Assembly: GCA_045631205.1 (NCBI GenBank)
Contig: JAZQUI010000028.1
Coordinates: 124,001 to 188,000 of the forward strand
Reading direction: 5' to 3'
Source of the DNA: HGM04593 sp045631205
GTDB taxonomy: Bacteria; Bacteroidota; Bacteroidia; Bacteroidales; Bacteroidaceae
Length of the DNA: 64,000 nucleotides
Below the pieces are notes generated by a model. The model made no database searches. It saw nothing but the letters and a program-made list of their open reading frames with translations, and had not been told where the DNA came from. The position numbers were made by a program, and so were the translations under genes. The first letter of the stretch is position 1. The number at the start of each line of letters is the position of its first letter. Of the stretch, positions 1 through 9,080 are shown in pieces.

Positions 1-571
1 CCAAGCGGCCAAGGAAGTCGGGGCGGCCGATGCCTGCCATATCCTTCAAACATATCTCTTGTGCGCCCGCAGCAATAAGTTCGTCTGCCATGTTGCTGTA
101 ATACTCTACAGTGTGTATGGGAGAACTTGTGATGCAGAGTGTGGCCTGCGGTATCATACCGGCTTCAAGAGCATATTTTATAGAAGGTATAATGTTACGA
201 GTGTCGTTGAGTCCGCAGAAAATTCGTGTTATGTCAACTCCTTGCGCCTTTTTTACCTTGTACATCATGCGGCGTACATCGGCGGGTACCGGGAACATAC
301 GTAGCGCATTTAGTGCGCGGTCGAGCATGTGAGTCTTTATGCCGGCATCGTTGAAAGGTTTTGTAAATGTGCGTACAGCTTTATTGGGGTTCTCTCCTGC
401 CATAAGATTGACTTGCTCGAAAGCTCCTCCATTTGTCTCGACGCGTGCGAAACACCCCATTTCGATTATTACCGGTGCAATTTTCTCCAATTGCTCGGCC
501 AGTGGTTGAAATTTACCCGATGATTGAAACATGTCGCGGTAAACCAAACTGAATTCAATCTTTCTTCCCAT
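1..571 (-). CDS. Biotin-dependent carboxyltransferase subunit (oxaloacetate decarboxylase alpha / pyruvate carboxylase subunit B type), partial
   Basis: The gene starts at ATG 571 (minus strand) and runs off the left edge, so only the first 190 residues are present. The visible protein opens MGRKIEFSLVYRDMFQSS and contains FARVETNGGAFEQVNL and the later stretch ELIAAGAQEICLKDMAG. This is the TIM-barrel carboxyltransferase domain shared by oxaloacetate decarboxylase alpha, pyruvate carboxylase B and methylmalonyl-CoA carboxyltransferase 5S. These enzymes move a carboxyl group between biotin and a 2-oxoacid. The C-terminal biotinyl domain, if present, lies outside the window, so the exact member cannot be decided. 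A TAACTTTG promoter element lies 32 bases upstream. Confidence 0.85.
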   Translation of the reverse strand, partial: MGRKIEFSLVYRDMFQSSGKFQPLAEQLEKIAPVIIEMGCFARVETNGGAFEQVNLMAGENPNKAVRTFTKPFNDAGIKTHMLDRALNALRMFPVPADVRRMMYKVKKAQGVDITRIFCGLNDTRNIIPSIKYALEAGMIPQATLCITSSPIHTVEYYSNMADELIAAGAQEICLKDMAGIGRPDFLGRL

Positions 572-974
572 ATCTGTTTAGTTATTTAGGTTCTTCTCTA
601 TTGCAAAGTTAGTCGCATTATTGAAAAAAACTAATTATTTGGGTTTTTATTTTCTTTTATTTCATTTTCGTTTCTATATTTGCGATAGAGACTTTTGAAA
701 AGGTTTTCCAAAAAGCTCTTTTTCTTTATTTCAATGTCATTTTTAGTGAATTTTTAGTTCGAACTTCGCCCCAAAATATACAATTTCACCCCTAAAATTG
801 CGTTTTTGCCACGAAGAACCCCTCTATATCGCTAAAATTGTGGAAAATAAAAATGAAGAGCGACCTTTGCGGTAAAATAATATAATAATAGAGTTCTCGT
901 GCTATGCCGGATGCTTGCAATTTAGCAGTATCGCTTGTGTGGAATTCTTGTATAAACGCAATAGATATCTTTTT
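572..974. other. Intergenic region between divergent genes, no gene seen
   Basis: This AT-rich 403-base gap separates the minus-strand carboxyltransferase gene from the first acyl-CoA synthetase. Apart from the minus-strand -7 element at 604-611 it holds one plus-strand TATATTTG at 675-682, which could be a distant promoter for the synthetase genes but has no well-placed -33 partner. A weak hairpin followed by T-rich sequence lies at about 687-730. ORFs crossing the region have no plausible protein character. Confidence 0.5.
604..611 (-). promoter_or_regulatory. -7 promoter element for the carboxyltransferase gene
   Basis: On the minus strand this reads TAACTTTG, a full match to the Bacteroidetes -7 consensus TAnnTTTG. 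It sits 32 bases before the start codon at 571. No clear -33 TTTG is visible at the right distance. Confidence 0.5.
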
Positions 975-2654
975 ATGAAGCATTATTTGACCTATGTCGA
1001 AGAGACAATCAAAAAACACTGGTCCAAACCTGCAATCTCTAATTATGGTGCAAATACTTATACCTATGCTCAGGTAGCCGAACAGGTCTATAAACTGCAT
1101 ATCCTTTTTGATAAGTATAAAATAAAGGAGGGAGAACATATTGCAATTTGTGCCCGCAACTCAGCAGAGTGGTGTATTGCCTTTTTCGCTATTACATCTT
1201 ATGGTGCTGTTGCAGTACCTTTGTTGCCCGATTTCCTTCCCCAAAACATTGCCGACCTTACCAATTTGTCCGATAGTCGTCTGCTGTTTGTTGACAAAAA
1301 CATTCTTGGTGGTCTGACAAGAGACAAGGTGATTGGCCGGTTTGCAGCTTTTGAGAAACTCGATGGTATATTGGATATTGTAACTTGCGAAACAATAGAA
1401 GATTGCGGTTCTGGCGTTAAAGTTTTACACGATGACGTTGAGACTCTTTTCAACAAACGTTATCCTGATGGCATCTCGGTAGCCGATTTCAAATTGTCGG
1501 CTGGTGACCTCAATAATGTGAACGTGATAAGCTATACTTCGGGTACAAGCAGTTCTCCCAAGGGTGTTATGTTGGCAGCAAAATCCCTTTCAGGTAATCT
1601 TGAAATTGCGCGTAAATTGGTACCTATAAACGAGGACGAAGAGAACAATACGCTCTCAATATTGCCTTTGGCGCATATTTTCGGCCTTGCTTTCGATTTT
1701 ATATTCCTTTTTTGCAGTGCATGTCACATTCACATCTTTACCGAGCGTCCCGTGCCTGTAAGGTTGCTGAAAGCTCTTTCCGATGTGAAACCCGTGATAT
1801 TCCTCACAGTGCCTTTGTTAGTTGAAAAAATCTTCCGTTCAAAGGTTATACCCACTCTTAACAAGCCTGTGATGAAGTTCCTTACAGTCATACCGTTTGT
1901 GCGTCAGGCTATATTTAAGAAGGTGCGTTCGAAGATACTCGATGTATTTGGCGGCAATCTTGGCAAGTTTGGTTTCTTTATCGGTGGTGCGGCCATCAGT
2001 CGTGATGTCGATAGCGTGATGCAGAAGATTAAAATACCCTATGCTGTTGGTTATGGTATGACAGAATGCGGCCCGCTTATCAGTTATAAAGGCTGGGCTC
2101 ACCCCACAATGCAGAATATAGGTGGTATTACATCACCGACACTCGATTTGCGTATCGATTCGGATGCTCCCTCACGCGTTCCCGGTGAAATTCAGGTTAA
2201 GGGCGATGTGGTTACCACCGGTTATTATAAGAACGAAGAGGCTACAAAGGCTTCTTTCACATCGGATGGCTGGCTTAAAACAGGTGATATGGGTATTCGT
2301 GACCGTGCTGGTGTTGTTTACATCAAAGGACGTTGCAAGAATATGATTCTAACCGGTAGTGGCCAGAATGTTTATCCCGAGGAGATTGAAGACCTTATAA
2401 ATCAGTTGCCCTATGTGCTCGAATCGCTTGTTGTTGGTCGTAAACACTCGATTCTTGCCCTTGTGGTGCTTAACCAAGATGCTGTTAAAGCTGCGGGCAT
2501 TACCGAGGCTGAGGCGCAGCAGCTTGTGGAAAAAAGCGTGCTTGCGCTTAATGACAAGTTGCCCTCATACAGCCAGTTGAGCCGTTGTGAGTTGCGTAAC
2601 GAGCCTTTTGAAAAGACTCCCAAATTGAGTATTAAGAGATTTATGTATAATTGA
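975..2654 (+). CDS. AMP-binding acyl-CoA synthetase (long-chain fatty acid-CoA ligase type), paralogue 1
   Basis: ANL-superfamily adenylating enzyme of 559 residues, expected to activate a fatty or other carboxylic acid to acyl-AMP and then acyl-CoA. The P-loop TSGTSSSPKG lies near residue 190, the A5 motif GYGMTECGPL near 360, GWLKTGDMG near 430, the hinge stretch IKGRCKNMILTGSGQN after that, and a C-terminal KTPKLSIKRF carries the usual catalytic-lysine region. The start is set at 975 rather than the longer 915 because MKHYL there matches the starts of the two following paralogues and gives the same length. The next paralogue begins 26 bases after its stop, so the two are probably cotranscribed. 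Substrate is unknown; there are no membrane segments. Confidence 0.93.
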   Translation: MKHYLTYVEETIKKHWSKPAISNYGANTYTYAQVAEQVYKLHILFDKYKIKEGEHIAICARNSAEWCIAFFAITSYGAVAVPLLPDFLPQNIADLTNLSDSRLLFVDKNILGGLTRDKVIGRFAAFEKLDGILDIVTCETIEDCGSGVKVLHDDVETLFNKRYPDGISVADFKLSAGDLNNVNVISYTSGTSSSPKGVMLAAKSLSGNLEIARKLVPINEDEENNTLSILPLAHIFGLAFDFIFLFCSACHIHIFTERPVPVRLLKALSDVKPVIFLTVPLLVEKIFRSKVIPTLNKPVMKFLTVIPFVRQAIFKKVRSKILDVFGGNLGKFGFFIGGAAISRDVDSVMQKIKIPYAVGYGMTECGPLISYKGWAHPTMQNIGGITSPTLDLRIDSDAPSRVPGEIQVKGDVVTTGYYKNEEATKASFTSDGWLKTGDMGIRDRAGVVYIKGRCKNMILTGSGQNVYPEEIEDLINQLPYVLESLVVGRKHSILALVVLNQDAVKAAGITEAEAQQLVEKSVLALNDKLPSYSQLSRCELRNEPFEKTPKLSIKRFMYN

Positions 2655-2680
2655 TTATAACACAATAATTTGTTATTTAT

Positions 2681-4357
2681 ATGAAACACTATTTGTCTTA
2701 CATTGACGAAGCTATTAAAGCTAATTGGAATGGTCCTGCGTTGACAAACTATGGAGCTAACACATTGACTTATGGAGATATTGCATCGGAGATTGAAAAG
2801 ATGCATGTTCTATTTGAGAAATGTGGAGTAAAAAAAGGCGAGAAAATTGCTTTGTGCGCGCGTAATCAAGCAGAGTGGTGCGTTGCTTATCTTGCTGCTG
2901 TAACCTATGACGCGGTGATAGTACCCTTGTTGCCCGATTTTCTTCCCCAGAACATCGCCGACCTTACCCGCTTGTCAGACAGCCGTCTTTTGTTTGTTGA
3001 TAAAACAATTATGGGTAACCTTGATCGCGACAAGATTACACCCCAATTCGCCGAGTTCGAAAACTTCTGCGGTATTATTGATATCATAGATATGCAGGTG
3101 CGTTTGAACTGCGATGGTAAGCTCGATAATATTAAAGAGGATGTCGATAAAACCTTTGCAACTCGTTTCCCCAATGGCGTGACACCTGCAAGCATCGATT
3201 ATACAAAAAGTGATTTCGATTCTCTCAACGTTATCAGTTATACATCGGGTACAAGCAGCTCACCCAAAGGTGTAATGCTTACAGCCGGTTCACTTTCTGC
3301 CAATGTTGAATATGCACGTGTAAATATTGGAGCAACAAGTGAGGATGCTTTGTTGTCGATATTGCCTTTGGCGCACATTTTCGGCCAGGTGTTCGACTTC
3401 CTTTTCCCCATTACAGCGGGAACACATGTTAATATTTTCACAGAGAAGCCCATTCCTGCGCGTCTTTTGAAAGCTCTCGCCGATGTGAAACCCTTTATGT
3501 TCCTCACCGTGCCTTTGTTGATAGAGAAGATCTTCCGTATGCGCGTAATGCCTCAGTTAAAGAAACCTGTTATGCGTGTGTTGCTTTCTATCCCCGGTAT
3601 CAAATCAATTATTTTGGGTAAGGTGCGCGAGAAACTTATTGCAACCTTCGGAGGCAAAATAGTTAATGGCGGTGGTGTTATCATTGGTGGTGCTGCCATA
3701 AGCAAGGATGTTGAGCAACTTATGCGTCAAATGAAATTTCCTTATACAGTAGGTTATGGTATGACAGAGTGTGGCCCCCTTATCAGCTATATGCCTTGGC
3801 AGGCTTCGGTAGCCCGTTCTTGCGGTGTTGTAGCTCATCCCGGTGTTGAGGTGCGTATCGATTCTGAGGATCCCGAGCGTATCCCCGGTGAGATTCAAGT
3901 AAAAGGTATCTCTGTTATGGCAGGTTACTACAAGAACGAGGAGGCAACAAAAGCAACATTTACAGCTGATGGTTGGTTGAAGACCGGTGATATGGGAACA
4001 ATGAACAAGAAGGAGAATATCTTCATTAAGGGTCGTTGCAAGAATATGATTCTTACAGCAAATGGCCAGAATGTATATCCCGAGGAGATCGAGGAACTTG
4101 TAAATCAGTTACCCATGGTTATGGAGTCACTTGTTGTAGGTCGTAAACATGGTCTTGCAGCCCTCATCGTTCCCAACCCCGATGCTGTTAAAGAGGCCGG
4201 TGTTACAATTGAGGAACTCCAAGCTATAATGGAGGAAAATGTTGCAGCTCTTAATGAGAAACTGCCCGTTTACAGTAAACTCACTGTTTGCGAGCTTATG
4301 GATGAGCCTTTTGCAAAAACTCCAAAACTTAGCATCAAGAGATTTATGTACAAGTAA
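2681..4357 (+). CDS. AMP-binding acyl-CoA synthetase, paralogue 2
   Basis: A 558-residue close relative of the preceding gene, beginning MKHYLSYIDEAIKANW. It keeps every ANL motif: TSGTSSSPKG (about residue 190), GYGMTECGPL (about 360), GWLKTGDMG and the C-terminal KTPKLSIKRF. Long blocks such as PLLPDFLPQNIADLT are identical to paralogue 1, which indicates tandem duplication. It lies 26 bases behind paralogue 1 and is followed by a strong terminator at 4387-4424, so the first two paralogues form one transcription unit separate from the third. The predicted reaction is ATP-dependent acyl-CoA formation; the acid used is not evident from sequence. Confidence 0.93.
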   Translation: MKHYLSYIDEAIKANWNGPALTNYGANTLTYGDIASEIEKMHVLFEKCGVKKGEKIALCARNQAEWCVAYLAAVTYDAVIVPLLPDFLPQNIADLTRLSDSRLLFVDKTIMGNLDRDKITPQFAEFENFCGIIDIIDMQVRLNCDGKLDNIKEDVDKTFATRFPNGVTPASIDYTKSDFDSLNVISYTSGTSSSPKGVMLTAGSLSANVEYARVNIGATSEDALLSILPLAHIFGQVFDFLFPITAGTHVNIFTEKPIPARLLKALADVKPFMFLTVPLLIEKIFRMRVMPQLKKPVMRVLLSIPGIKSIILGKVREKLIATFGGKIVNGGGVIIGGAAISKDVEQLMRQMKFPYTVGYGMTECGPLISYMPWQASVARSCGVVAHPGVEVRIDSEDPERIPGEIQVKGISVMAGYYKNEEATKATFTADGWLKTGDMGTMNKKENIFIKGRCKNMILTANGQNVYPEEIEELVNQLPMVMESLVVGRKHGLAALIVPNPDAVKEAGVTIEELQAIMEENVAALNEKLPVYSKLTVCELMDEPFAKTPKLSIKRFMYK

Positions 4358-4386
4358 GCAAAATTTGATTGTAGATTATTTCTTTG

Positions 4387-4424
4387 GCAGGCGGATAAGT
4401 TTTACTTGTCCGTCTGCTTTTTTT
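4387..4424 (+). terminator. Intrinsic terminator after acyl-CoA synthetase 2
   Basis: A 14-base-pair stem (4387-4400 with 4404-4417, two G-U pairs, three-base loop) is followed by seven T residues. It separates paralogues 1-2 from paralogue 3. Confidence 0.85.
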
Positions 4425-4508
4425 GTAAACGAATGTTAAAATATTAACACCAAAAGTCCTGCCTTATTGGAAAAATTGCACAAAACGAGTTAATTTGTGC
4501 AATTTTCT

Positions 4509-4539
4509 TTTGTATTTTAAGAAAAAAGAGAGATATTTG
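4509..4539 (+). promoter_or_regulatory. Promoter for acyl-CoA synthetase 3
   Basis: TTTG at 4509-4512, a 19-base spacer, then GATATTTG at 4532-4539 (7 of 8 to TAnnTTTG). It lies about 90 bases before the start at 4630 and leaves room for the inverted repeat at 4557-4575 in the untranslated leader. Confidence 0.5.
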
Positions 4540-4556
4540 CGTCGGTTTTTTTGAGC

Positions 4557-4575
4557 ATACCAAATGTTTTGGTAT
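4557..4575. repeat. Perfect 8-bp inverted repeat (operator candidate)
   Basis: ATACCAAA, a three-base spacer and TTTGGTAT form a perfect dyad just downstream of the predicted promoter of the third synthetase gene. It is too AT-rich and lacks a T-run for a terminator, so a regulator-binding site is the more likely reading. Confidence 0.45.
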
Positions 4576-4629
4576 CTTTTTACTACATTCGCACAATAGA
4601 AATAATCAAATCATACAATCAAATTTAAT

Positions 4630-6309
4630 ATGAAACACTTTTTAAGTTACATCAACGACTCAATCAAGAGTCACTGGGATATGCCTGCTGTAACAAACTT
4701 CGGAGCAGAGACATATACCTATGGACAAATGGCTGAAGGAATTGAAAAGTATCACATTTTCTTTGAAGAGGCCGGCATTAAAAAAGGTGATAAAATTGCC
4801 CTTTATGCTCGTAACTCAGCAGAGTGGGCGATAGCATATTTTGCCACTCTTACGTATGATGCTGTAACAGTTCCATTCCTTCCCGACTTTATTCCTTCGG
4901 CAGTTGTTGAGCTTTCTTGCTTCTCGGATTGCAAGGTAATCATTGCCGACGAGATCGCAATAAACGGATTTAAGTCCGATGAGAAATTGATACAACAATT
5001 GGAGAGTATTGAAGGCTTTGCCGGTATTATCAATGTGAAGAATATCAATGTGGTACACGCTGCGATAGAAAGCTTTGCGAATGCTGGTAAAAACATTGAG
5101 TCGTATTACTCTTCGCGCTTCCCAGACGGTATATCTCCCGACCTTGTAAACTACTATAAGGAGGAAAAGGATATGGAAACTGTCGTTGAGATCAGCTTTA
5201 CTTCGGGCACCACAAGTGCAACTTCAAAAGGTGTAGTTCTCCCTGCTCGTTCTTTGTCGGTGAACCTCGAATTTGGTCGTCGCGAAGTACCTGCTTGTGT
5301 AGGTGGACACATATTTGCTATACTACCTATGGCTCATATGTTCGGTCAGACATTTGATGTACTCTTCCCCTTGTCAAGCGGATGTCACGTATATGTAATG
5401 CCCGGTAAACCCACACCCGCTCGCCTTATGGGTGGTCTTGCAATTGTTAAGCCTTTCATGTTTCTCACAGTTCCTATGGTTGTGGAGAAAATCTTTAAAT
5501 CAAAGGTGTTCCCTCAATTGCGCAAGTTCCCCGCGAAATACCTGCTTAAAGTTCCTTTCCTTGATAAGATTGTACTTAATAAGGTGCGTACAGCATTGCT
5601 CAATGCATTTGGTAATAGTTTCACAGTAGGTTTAATTATTGGTGGCGCAGCTCTTAATAGAGAGGTGGAAGACCTGCTTAAAAGAATGAAATTCCCCTAT
5701 GTAGTAGGTTATGGAATGACAGAGTGCGGCCCGCTTATTTCTTATCGCGACAAGAGCGAGTTTGTTAAATACTCTTGCGGAACTCCTGCACACCCCATTG
5801 AGTTGCGTATCGACTCTTCAAATCCTCGCCGTGTGCTTGGTGAAATTCAGGTTAAGGGCGATGCCGTAATGCTTGGTTATTACAATAACGAAGAGGCTAC
5901 AAAATCTGCTTTTACAGCCGATGGTTGGTTGCGCACAGGTGATATGGGTATTCTCGATGCTAAACAGAATCTCTTTATCAAAGGCCGTTGCAAAAATATG
6001 ATTCTCACCGGTAGTGGACAGAATATCTACCCCGAGGAGATTGAGGATAAGATAAACAACCTGCCTTATGTTATCGAATCGCTTGTTGTGGGCCGCAAGA
6101 ACGCTATTGTAGCGTTGGTTGTTCCCGACTACGATGCAGGAAAGAAAGATGGTCTTTCCGAGGAGGAACTCAATAAACTTGTCGATGCAAATGTTCTTGC
6201 TTTGAACAGCGACCTTGCTGCATATAGCAAAATTGGTTATACCGAGATGCGTCGCGATCCGTTTGAGAAAACTCCTAAGCAGAGTATTCGTCGCTTTATG
6301 TATAGCTGA
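4630..6309 (+). CDS. AMP-binding acyl-CoA synthetase, paralogue 3
   Basis: A 559-residue ANL enzyme starting MKHFLSYINDSIKSHW. The P-loop reads TSGTTSATSKG instead of the TSGTSSSPKG of the other two, with one extra residue and the usual proline replaced, while GYGMTECGPL, GWLRTGDMG and the C-terminal KTPKQSIRRF are kept. It is more diverged than copies 1 and 2 and has its own promoter and candidate operator, so it may be expressed under different conditions and use a different acid. A terminator follows at 6330-6369. Acyl-CoA ligase function is confident; substrate is not. Confidence 0.92.
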   Translation: MKHFLSYINDSIKSHWDMPAVTNFGAETYTYGQMAEGIEKYHIFFEEAGIKKGDKIALYARNSAEWAIAYFATLTYDAVTVPFLPDFIPSAVVELSCFSDCKVIIADEIAINGFKSDEKLIQQLESIEGFAGIINVKNINVVHAAIESFANAGKNIESYYSSRFPDGISPDLVNYYKEEKDMETVVEISFTSGTTSATSKGVVLPARSLSVNLEFGRREVPACVGGHIFAILPMAHMFGQTFDVLFPLSSGCHVYVMPGKPTPARLMGGLAIVKPFMFLTVPMVVEKIFKSKVFPQLRKFPAKYLLKVPFLDKIVLNKVRTALLNAFGNSFTVGLIIGGAALNREVEDLLKRMKFPYVVGYGMTECGPLISYRDKSEFVKYSCGTPAHPIELRIDSSNPRRVLGEIQVKGDAVMLGYYNNEEATKSAFTADGWLRTGDMGILDAKQNLFIKGRCKNMILTGSGQNIYPEEIEDKINNLPYVIESLVVGRKNAIVALVVPDYDAGKKDGLSEEELNKLVDANVLALNSDLAAYSKIGYTEMRRDPFEKTPKQSIRRFMYS

Positions 6310-6329
6310 TCCAACAAATATTTTTATAG

Positions 6330-6369
6330 TCAAAGGCATATCAATTCTGATGTGCCTTTGATTTTTTTT
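6330..6369 (+). terminator. Intrinsic terminator after acyl-CoA synthetase 3
   Basis: TCAAAGGCATATCA (6330-6343) pairs with the stem at 6348-6361 around a four-base loop, followed by eight T residues. Confidence 0.85.
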
Positions 6370-6615
6370 ATGTGCTTATATGTAAATAAAATTTACCAAA
6401 ATGCAGCTCGATTTAAAGTGCTTTATTGCAGTGTGGAAAGGAAGAAAAAAATGGTGTTGTTTCTCGCCATCTATGTGCAATCGAGGAAGTATTTGTAAAA
6501 AGTCTATTTGCAGAAAAGCGCTGTTGCTGCTGTTGGTGGAGGATAAATAATGCCAAATGTTTTTGTGCAGTTGCAAAAAAGAGTATCTCTTTACCTTATT
6601 TATAAAAAGTTTTTC

Positions 6616-6623
6616 TAAATTTG
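6616..6623 (+). promoter_or_regulatory. -7 promoter element for the amidase/iorAB unit
   Basis: TAAATTTG, a full match to TAnnTTTG, 44 bases before the amidase start. No convincing -33 element. Confidence 0.45.
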
Positions 6624-6667
6624 CAATTCACATAAAATTGCGTGGCGGTAATGAAACGCCGCCTTGA

Positions 6668-7426
6668 ATGATGAAAATAACAATTATACAACAAAATATA
6701 GCGTGGAAGGATATTAATGCCAATCTCAAAGAGATGGAGCAGCTTATATCAAAGGCAGAAAAGGCTGATATATATCTTTTCCCCGAAATGTGCTCGACAG
6801 GCTTCTGTATGCAACCGCAAGGTGTGGCTGAACCTGTTGACGGCCCCACCGTGCAACAATTCCGTCTTTGGGCAAAGAAGTACGATGCAGCAATTGCAGG
6901 CACGGTTATGACGCAGGAGAGCGATACCGTTTTTCGTAATCGTATGTACTTTGTTACTCCCGACGGCGAGGTGCGTTACTATGACAAGTGCCATCTTTTC
7001 GAGTATAGCGGCGAGGACAAGGTTTATGTTCCTGGTGACAAAAAGGTTATATGGGAATGGCGTGGTGTGCGTGTGCGCCCTGTAATATGCTACGATATTC
7101 GTTTTCCTATATTCCTGCACAACAGAGGTGACTACGATGTGTTGCTTATATCGGCCAATTTCCCCGAAAGCCGTATGCTTGCCTGGGATACACTTATAAG
7201 AGCCCGCGCAATAGAAAACCAATGTTACGTGGCTGCATCGAACAGGGTGGGGACCGACGAGTTTGGTTCATACGTGGGGCATAGTGTTATAATAAACCCC
7301 TATGGCCAAACAATTGCACGTTGCCGCAACCGTTACCGTGGAAGTGCAACTGCGGAGCTTGAATGGACTATGATGGAAAGGCTTCGTCGTTATTTTCCGG
7401 TTCTTAACAACGACAAAGAGTTATAA
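6668..7426 (+). CDS. Carbon-nitrogen hydrolase, omega-amidase (NIT2/YafV) type
   Basis: A 252-residue nitrilase-superfamily enzyme. The catalytic triad is visible: Glu40 in LFPEMCSTGF, Lys107 in YYDKCHLF and Cys141 in VICYDIRFP. The CSTGF, YDKCHLF and CYDIRFP wording is that of omega-amidases, which hydrolyse alpha-keto-glutaramate or alpha-keto-succinamate made by glutamine or asparagine transaminases. It starts with two consecutive ATG codons (6668 and 6671), either of which is possible. iorA begins 33 bases after the stop without an obvious promoter between, so this may be cotranscribed with the keto-acid oxidoreductase, consistent with a role in transaminase-linked 2-oxoacid metabolism. 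Confidence 0.88.
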   Translation: MMKITIIQQNIAWKDINANLKEMEQLISKAEKADIYLFPEMCSTGFCMQPQGVAEPVDGPTVQQFRLWAKKYDAAIAGTVMTQESDTVFRNRMYFVTPDGEVRYYDKCHLFEYSGEDKVYVPGDKKVIWEWRGVRVRPVICYDIRFPIFLHNRGDYDVLLISANFPESRMLAWDTLIRARAIENQCYVAASNRVGTDEFGSYVGHSVIINPYGQTIARCRNRYRGSATAELEWTMMERLRRYFPVLNNDKEL

Positions 7427-7459
7427 TGAATTAGTACAAAGAATAAATATATATAAAAA

Positions 7460-9076
7460 ATGAAGAAATTACTTTTAGGCGATCAGGCAATAGCCTTGGG
7501 AGCATTGAATGCAGGTATTAGCGGTGTTTACGCGTACCCCGGCACTCCCTCGACCGAAATTACAGAATTTATACAGGCATCACCCATAACCAAAGAGCGT
7601 GGAATACATTCACGTTGGTGTACAAATGAGAAAACTGCTATGGAGGCCGCTCTCGGTGCCTCTTATGTTGGCAAGCGTGCTTTGGTGTGTATGAAACACG
7701 TTGGTCTCAATGTTTGTGCCGACCCCTTTGTGAACTCGGCGATGACCGGCGTGAATGGTGGTCTTGTGGTACTTGTTGCCGACGACCCCTCTATGCACTC
7801 GTCACAGAATGAGCAGGATTCTCGTTTCTATGCAAAATTTGCTATGATTCCCTCATTGGAGCCCTCGAACCAGCAGGAGGCTTATGATATGATGAAGTAT
7901 GCTTTCGACCTTTCTGAGCAGCAAGGCCTTCCTGTGCTTATGCGTGTAACCACCCGTATGGCGCACTCTCGTGCGGCTGTTGAGATAGACGAAACTCCCC
8001 GTGAAGAGAATGCACTTGCATTCCCCCAGAAGGCCAAAGACTGGGTCCTTCTCCCTGCAAACGCTATACGTCGTAACAACGAAGTTACCAAGCAACTTGT
8101 GGAACTTGAAGAACTCTCTTGCAAAGCTAAATACAACGAACTCATTTTGCCTGCCGGCGGTGAGAAACACTACAAACAGGGAGTTATCACTTGTGGTATT
8201 GCATACAACTATTTGATGGATGCTTTTGAAAGCAAAATAGATTTCCCAGTATTGAAAATAACACAATACCCCATACCCAAGAAACTCATCAACGAGCTTG
8301 CGGCTATGTGCTACGAGATTGTTGTGCTAGAAGAGGGACAACCCATTGTTGAGGAGCAAGTGCGCGGAACACTTCCCACCCCCGTAGTTGTAAAAGGTCG
8401 TTTGAGCGGCGAGGTTAACCGTACCGGTGAGCTTACCCCCGACGGTGTGAAAGCAACCTTCGGCCTTCCTTGCAAAGAGGTATATGCAAAGAGCCAGGTG
8501 GTACTTCCCCGTCCTCCTGCATTGTGTCAGGGATGCAGCCACCGCGATGTATATACAGCTCTCAACGATGTTATTAAAGAGTATCCTAATGCAAAAGTGT
8601 TCAGTGACATCGGTTGCTACACTTTGGGCGCGTTGCCTCCCTTCCGTACAATATCATCGTGCGTGGATATGGGTGCTTCAATTACAATGGCAAAGGGTGC
8701 TGCCGATTCCGGTCTTTTCCCTGCTATTGCAGTTATTGGTGACTCAACCTTTACACACTCGGGTATGACAGGCCTTCTCGACGCTATCAACAGCAAAGCC
8801 AACATCACCGTGATAATTTCCGACAACCTCACCACTGCAATGACAGGTGGCCAGGATTCTGCCGGTACCGGTCGCATAGAATCCATCTGTCTTGGTCTTG
8901 GTGTTGAGCCAGAGCACCTCCGTGCAATGTTGCCAATCCCCAAAAATCACGACGAGTTGTGCAGCATCATCCGCGAAGAGATAGAGTACAACGGCGTTTC
9001 GGTAATTATTCCCCGTCGCGAGTGCATACAGACAATGAACCGTAAACTCAAACAGAAAAAAGCCAATAAAGAATAA
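7460..9076 (+). CDS. iorA: Indolepyruvate ferredoxin oxidoreductase, alpha subunit
   Basis: A 538-residue thiamine-diphosphate enzyme that oxidatively decarboxylates aryl pyruvates (indolepyruvate, phenylpyruvate, hydroxyphenylpyruvate) to aryl-acetyl-CoA with ferredoxin. The N-terminal pyrimidine-binding part begins LLLGDQAIALGALNAG with YPGTPSTEI. The C-terminal pyrophosphate-binding part has LCQGCSHRDVYTAL, GDSTFTHSGMTGL and SDNLTTAMTGGQ. The protein ends soon after VIIPRREC; the C-terminal 2[4Fe-4S] ferredoxin-like domain present in archaeal IorA is not there, so a separate ferredoxin or another electron path is needed. iorB follows after four bases. Confidence 0.93.
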   Translation: MKKLLLGDQAIALGALNAGISGVYAYPGTPSTEITEFIQASPITKERGIHSRWCTNEKTAMEAALGASYVGKRALVCMKHVGLNVCADPFVNSAMTGVNGGLVVLVADDPSMHSSQNEQDSRFYAKFAMIPSLEPSNQQEAYDMMKYAFDLSEQQGLPVLMRVTTRMAHSRAAVEIDETPREENALAFPQKAKDWVLLPANAIRRNNEVTKQLVELEELSCKAKYNELILPAGGEKHYKQGVITCGIAYNYLMDAFESKIDFPVLKITQYPIPKKLINELAAMCYEIVVLEEGQPIVEEQVRGTLPTPVVVKGRLSGEVNRTGELTPDGVKATFGLPCKEVYAKSQVVLPRPPALCQGCSHRDVYTALNDVIKEYPNAKVFSDIGCYTLGALPPFRTISSCVDMGASITMAKGAADSGLFPAIAVIGDSTFTHSGMTGLLDAINSKANITVIISDNLTTAMTGGQDSAGTGRIESICLGLGVEPEHLRAMLPIPKNHDELCSIIREEIEYNGVSVIIPRRECIQTMNRKLKQKKANKE

Positions 9077-9080
9077 GTAT

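Larger units (their letters stand above)
6310..6667. other. Intergenic region with a possible 49-codon Cys-rich ORF
   Basis: Besides the terminator at 6330-6369 and the -7 element at 6616-6623, the region contains one short plus-strand ORF, 6401-6550, whose 49-residue product would have six cysteines (including KKWCCFSP and MCNRGSICKK) and a run of leucines. It has no clear promoter and no recognisable family, so it is recorded here and not called as a gene. Confidence 0.3.

Noticed and set aside
59..523. Three short plus-strand ORFs at the left edge
   Set aside because: They are antisense shadows of the carboxyltransferase gene, whose reading frame runs from 571 to the edge with clear family motifs.
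792..1139. 115-codon minus-strand ORF
   Set aside because: It overlaps the first acyl-CoA synthetase on the opposite strand and has no recognisable protein features.
6376..6576. 66-codon minus-strand ORF, and the overlapping 49-codon Cys-rich plus-strand ORF at 6401-6550
   Set aside because: Neither has a convincing promoter or similarity to a known family; kept only as a note in the intergenic entry.
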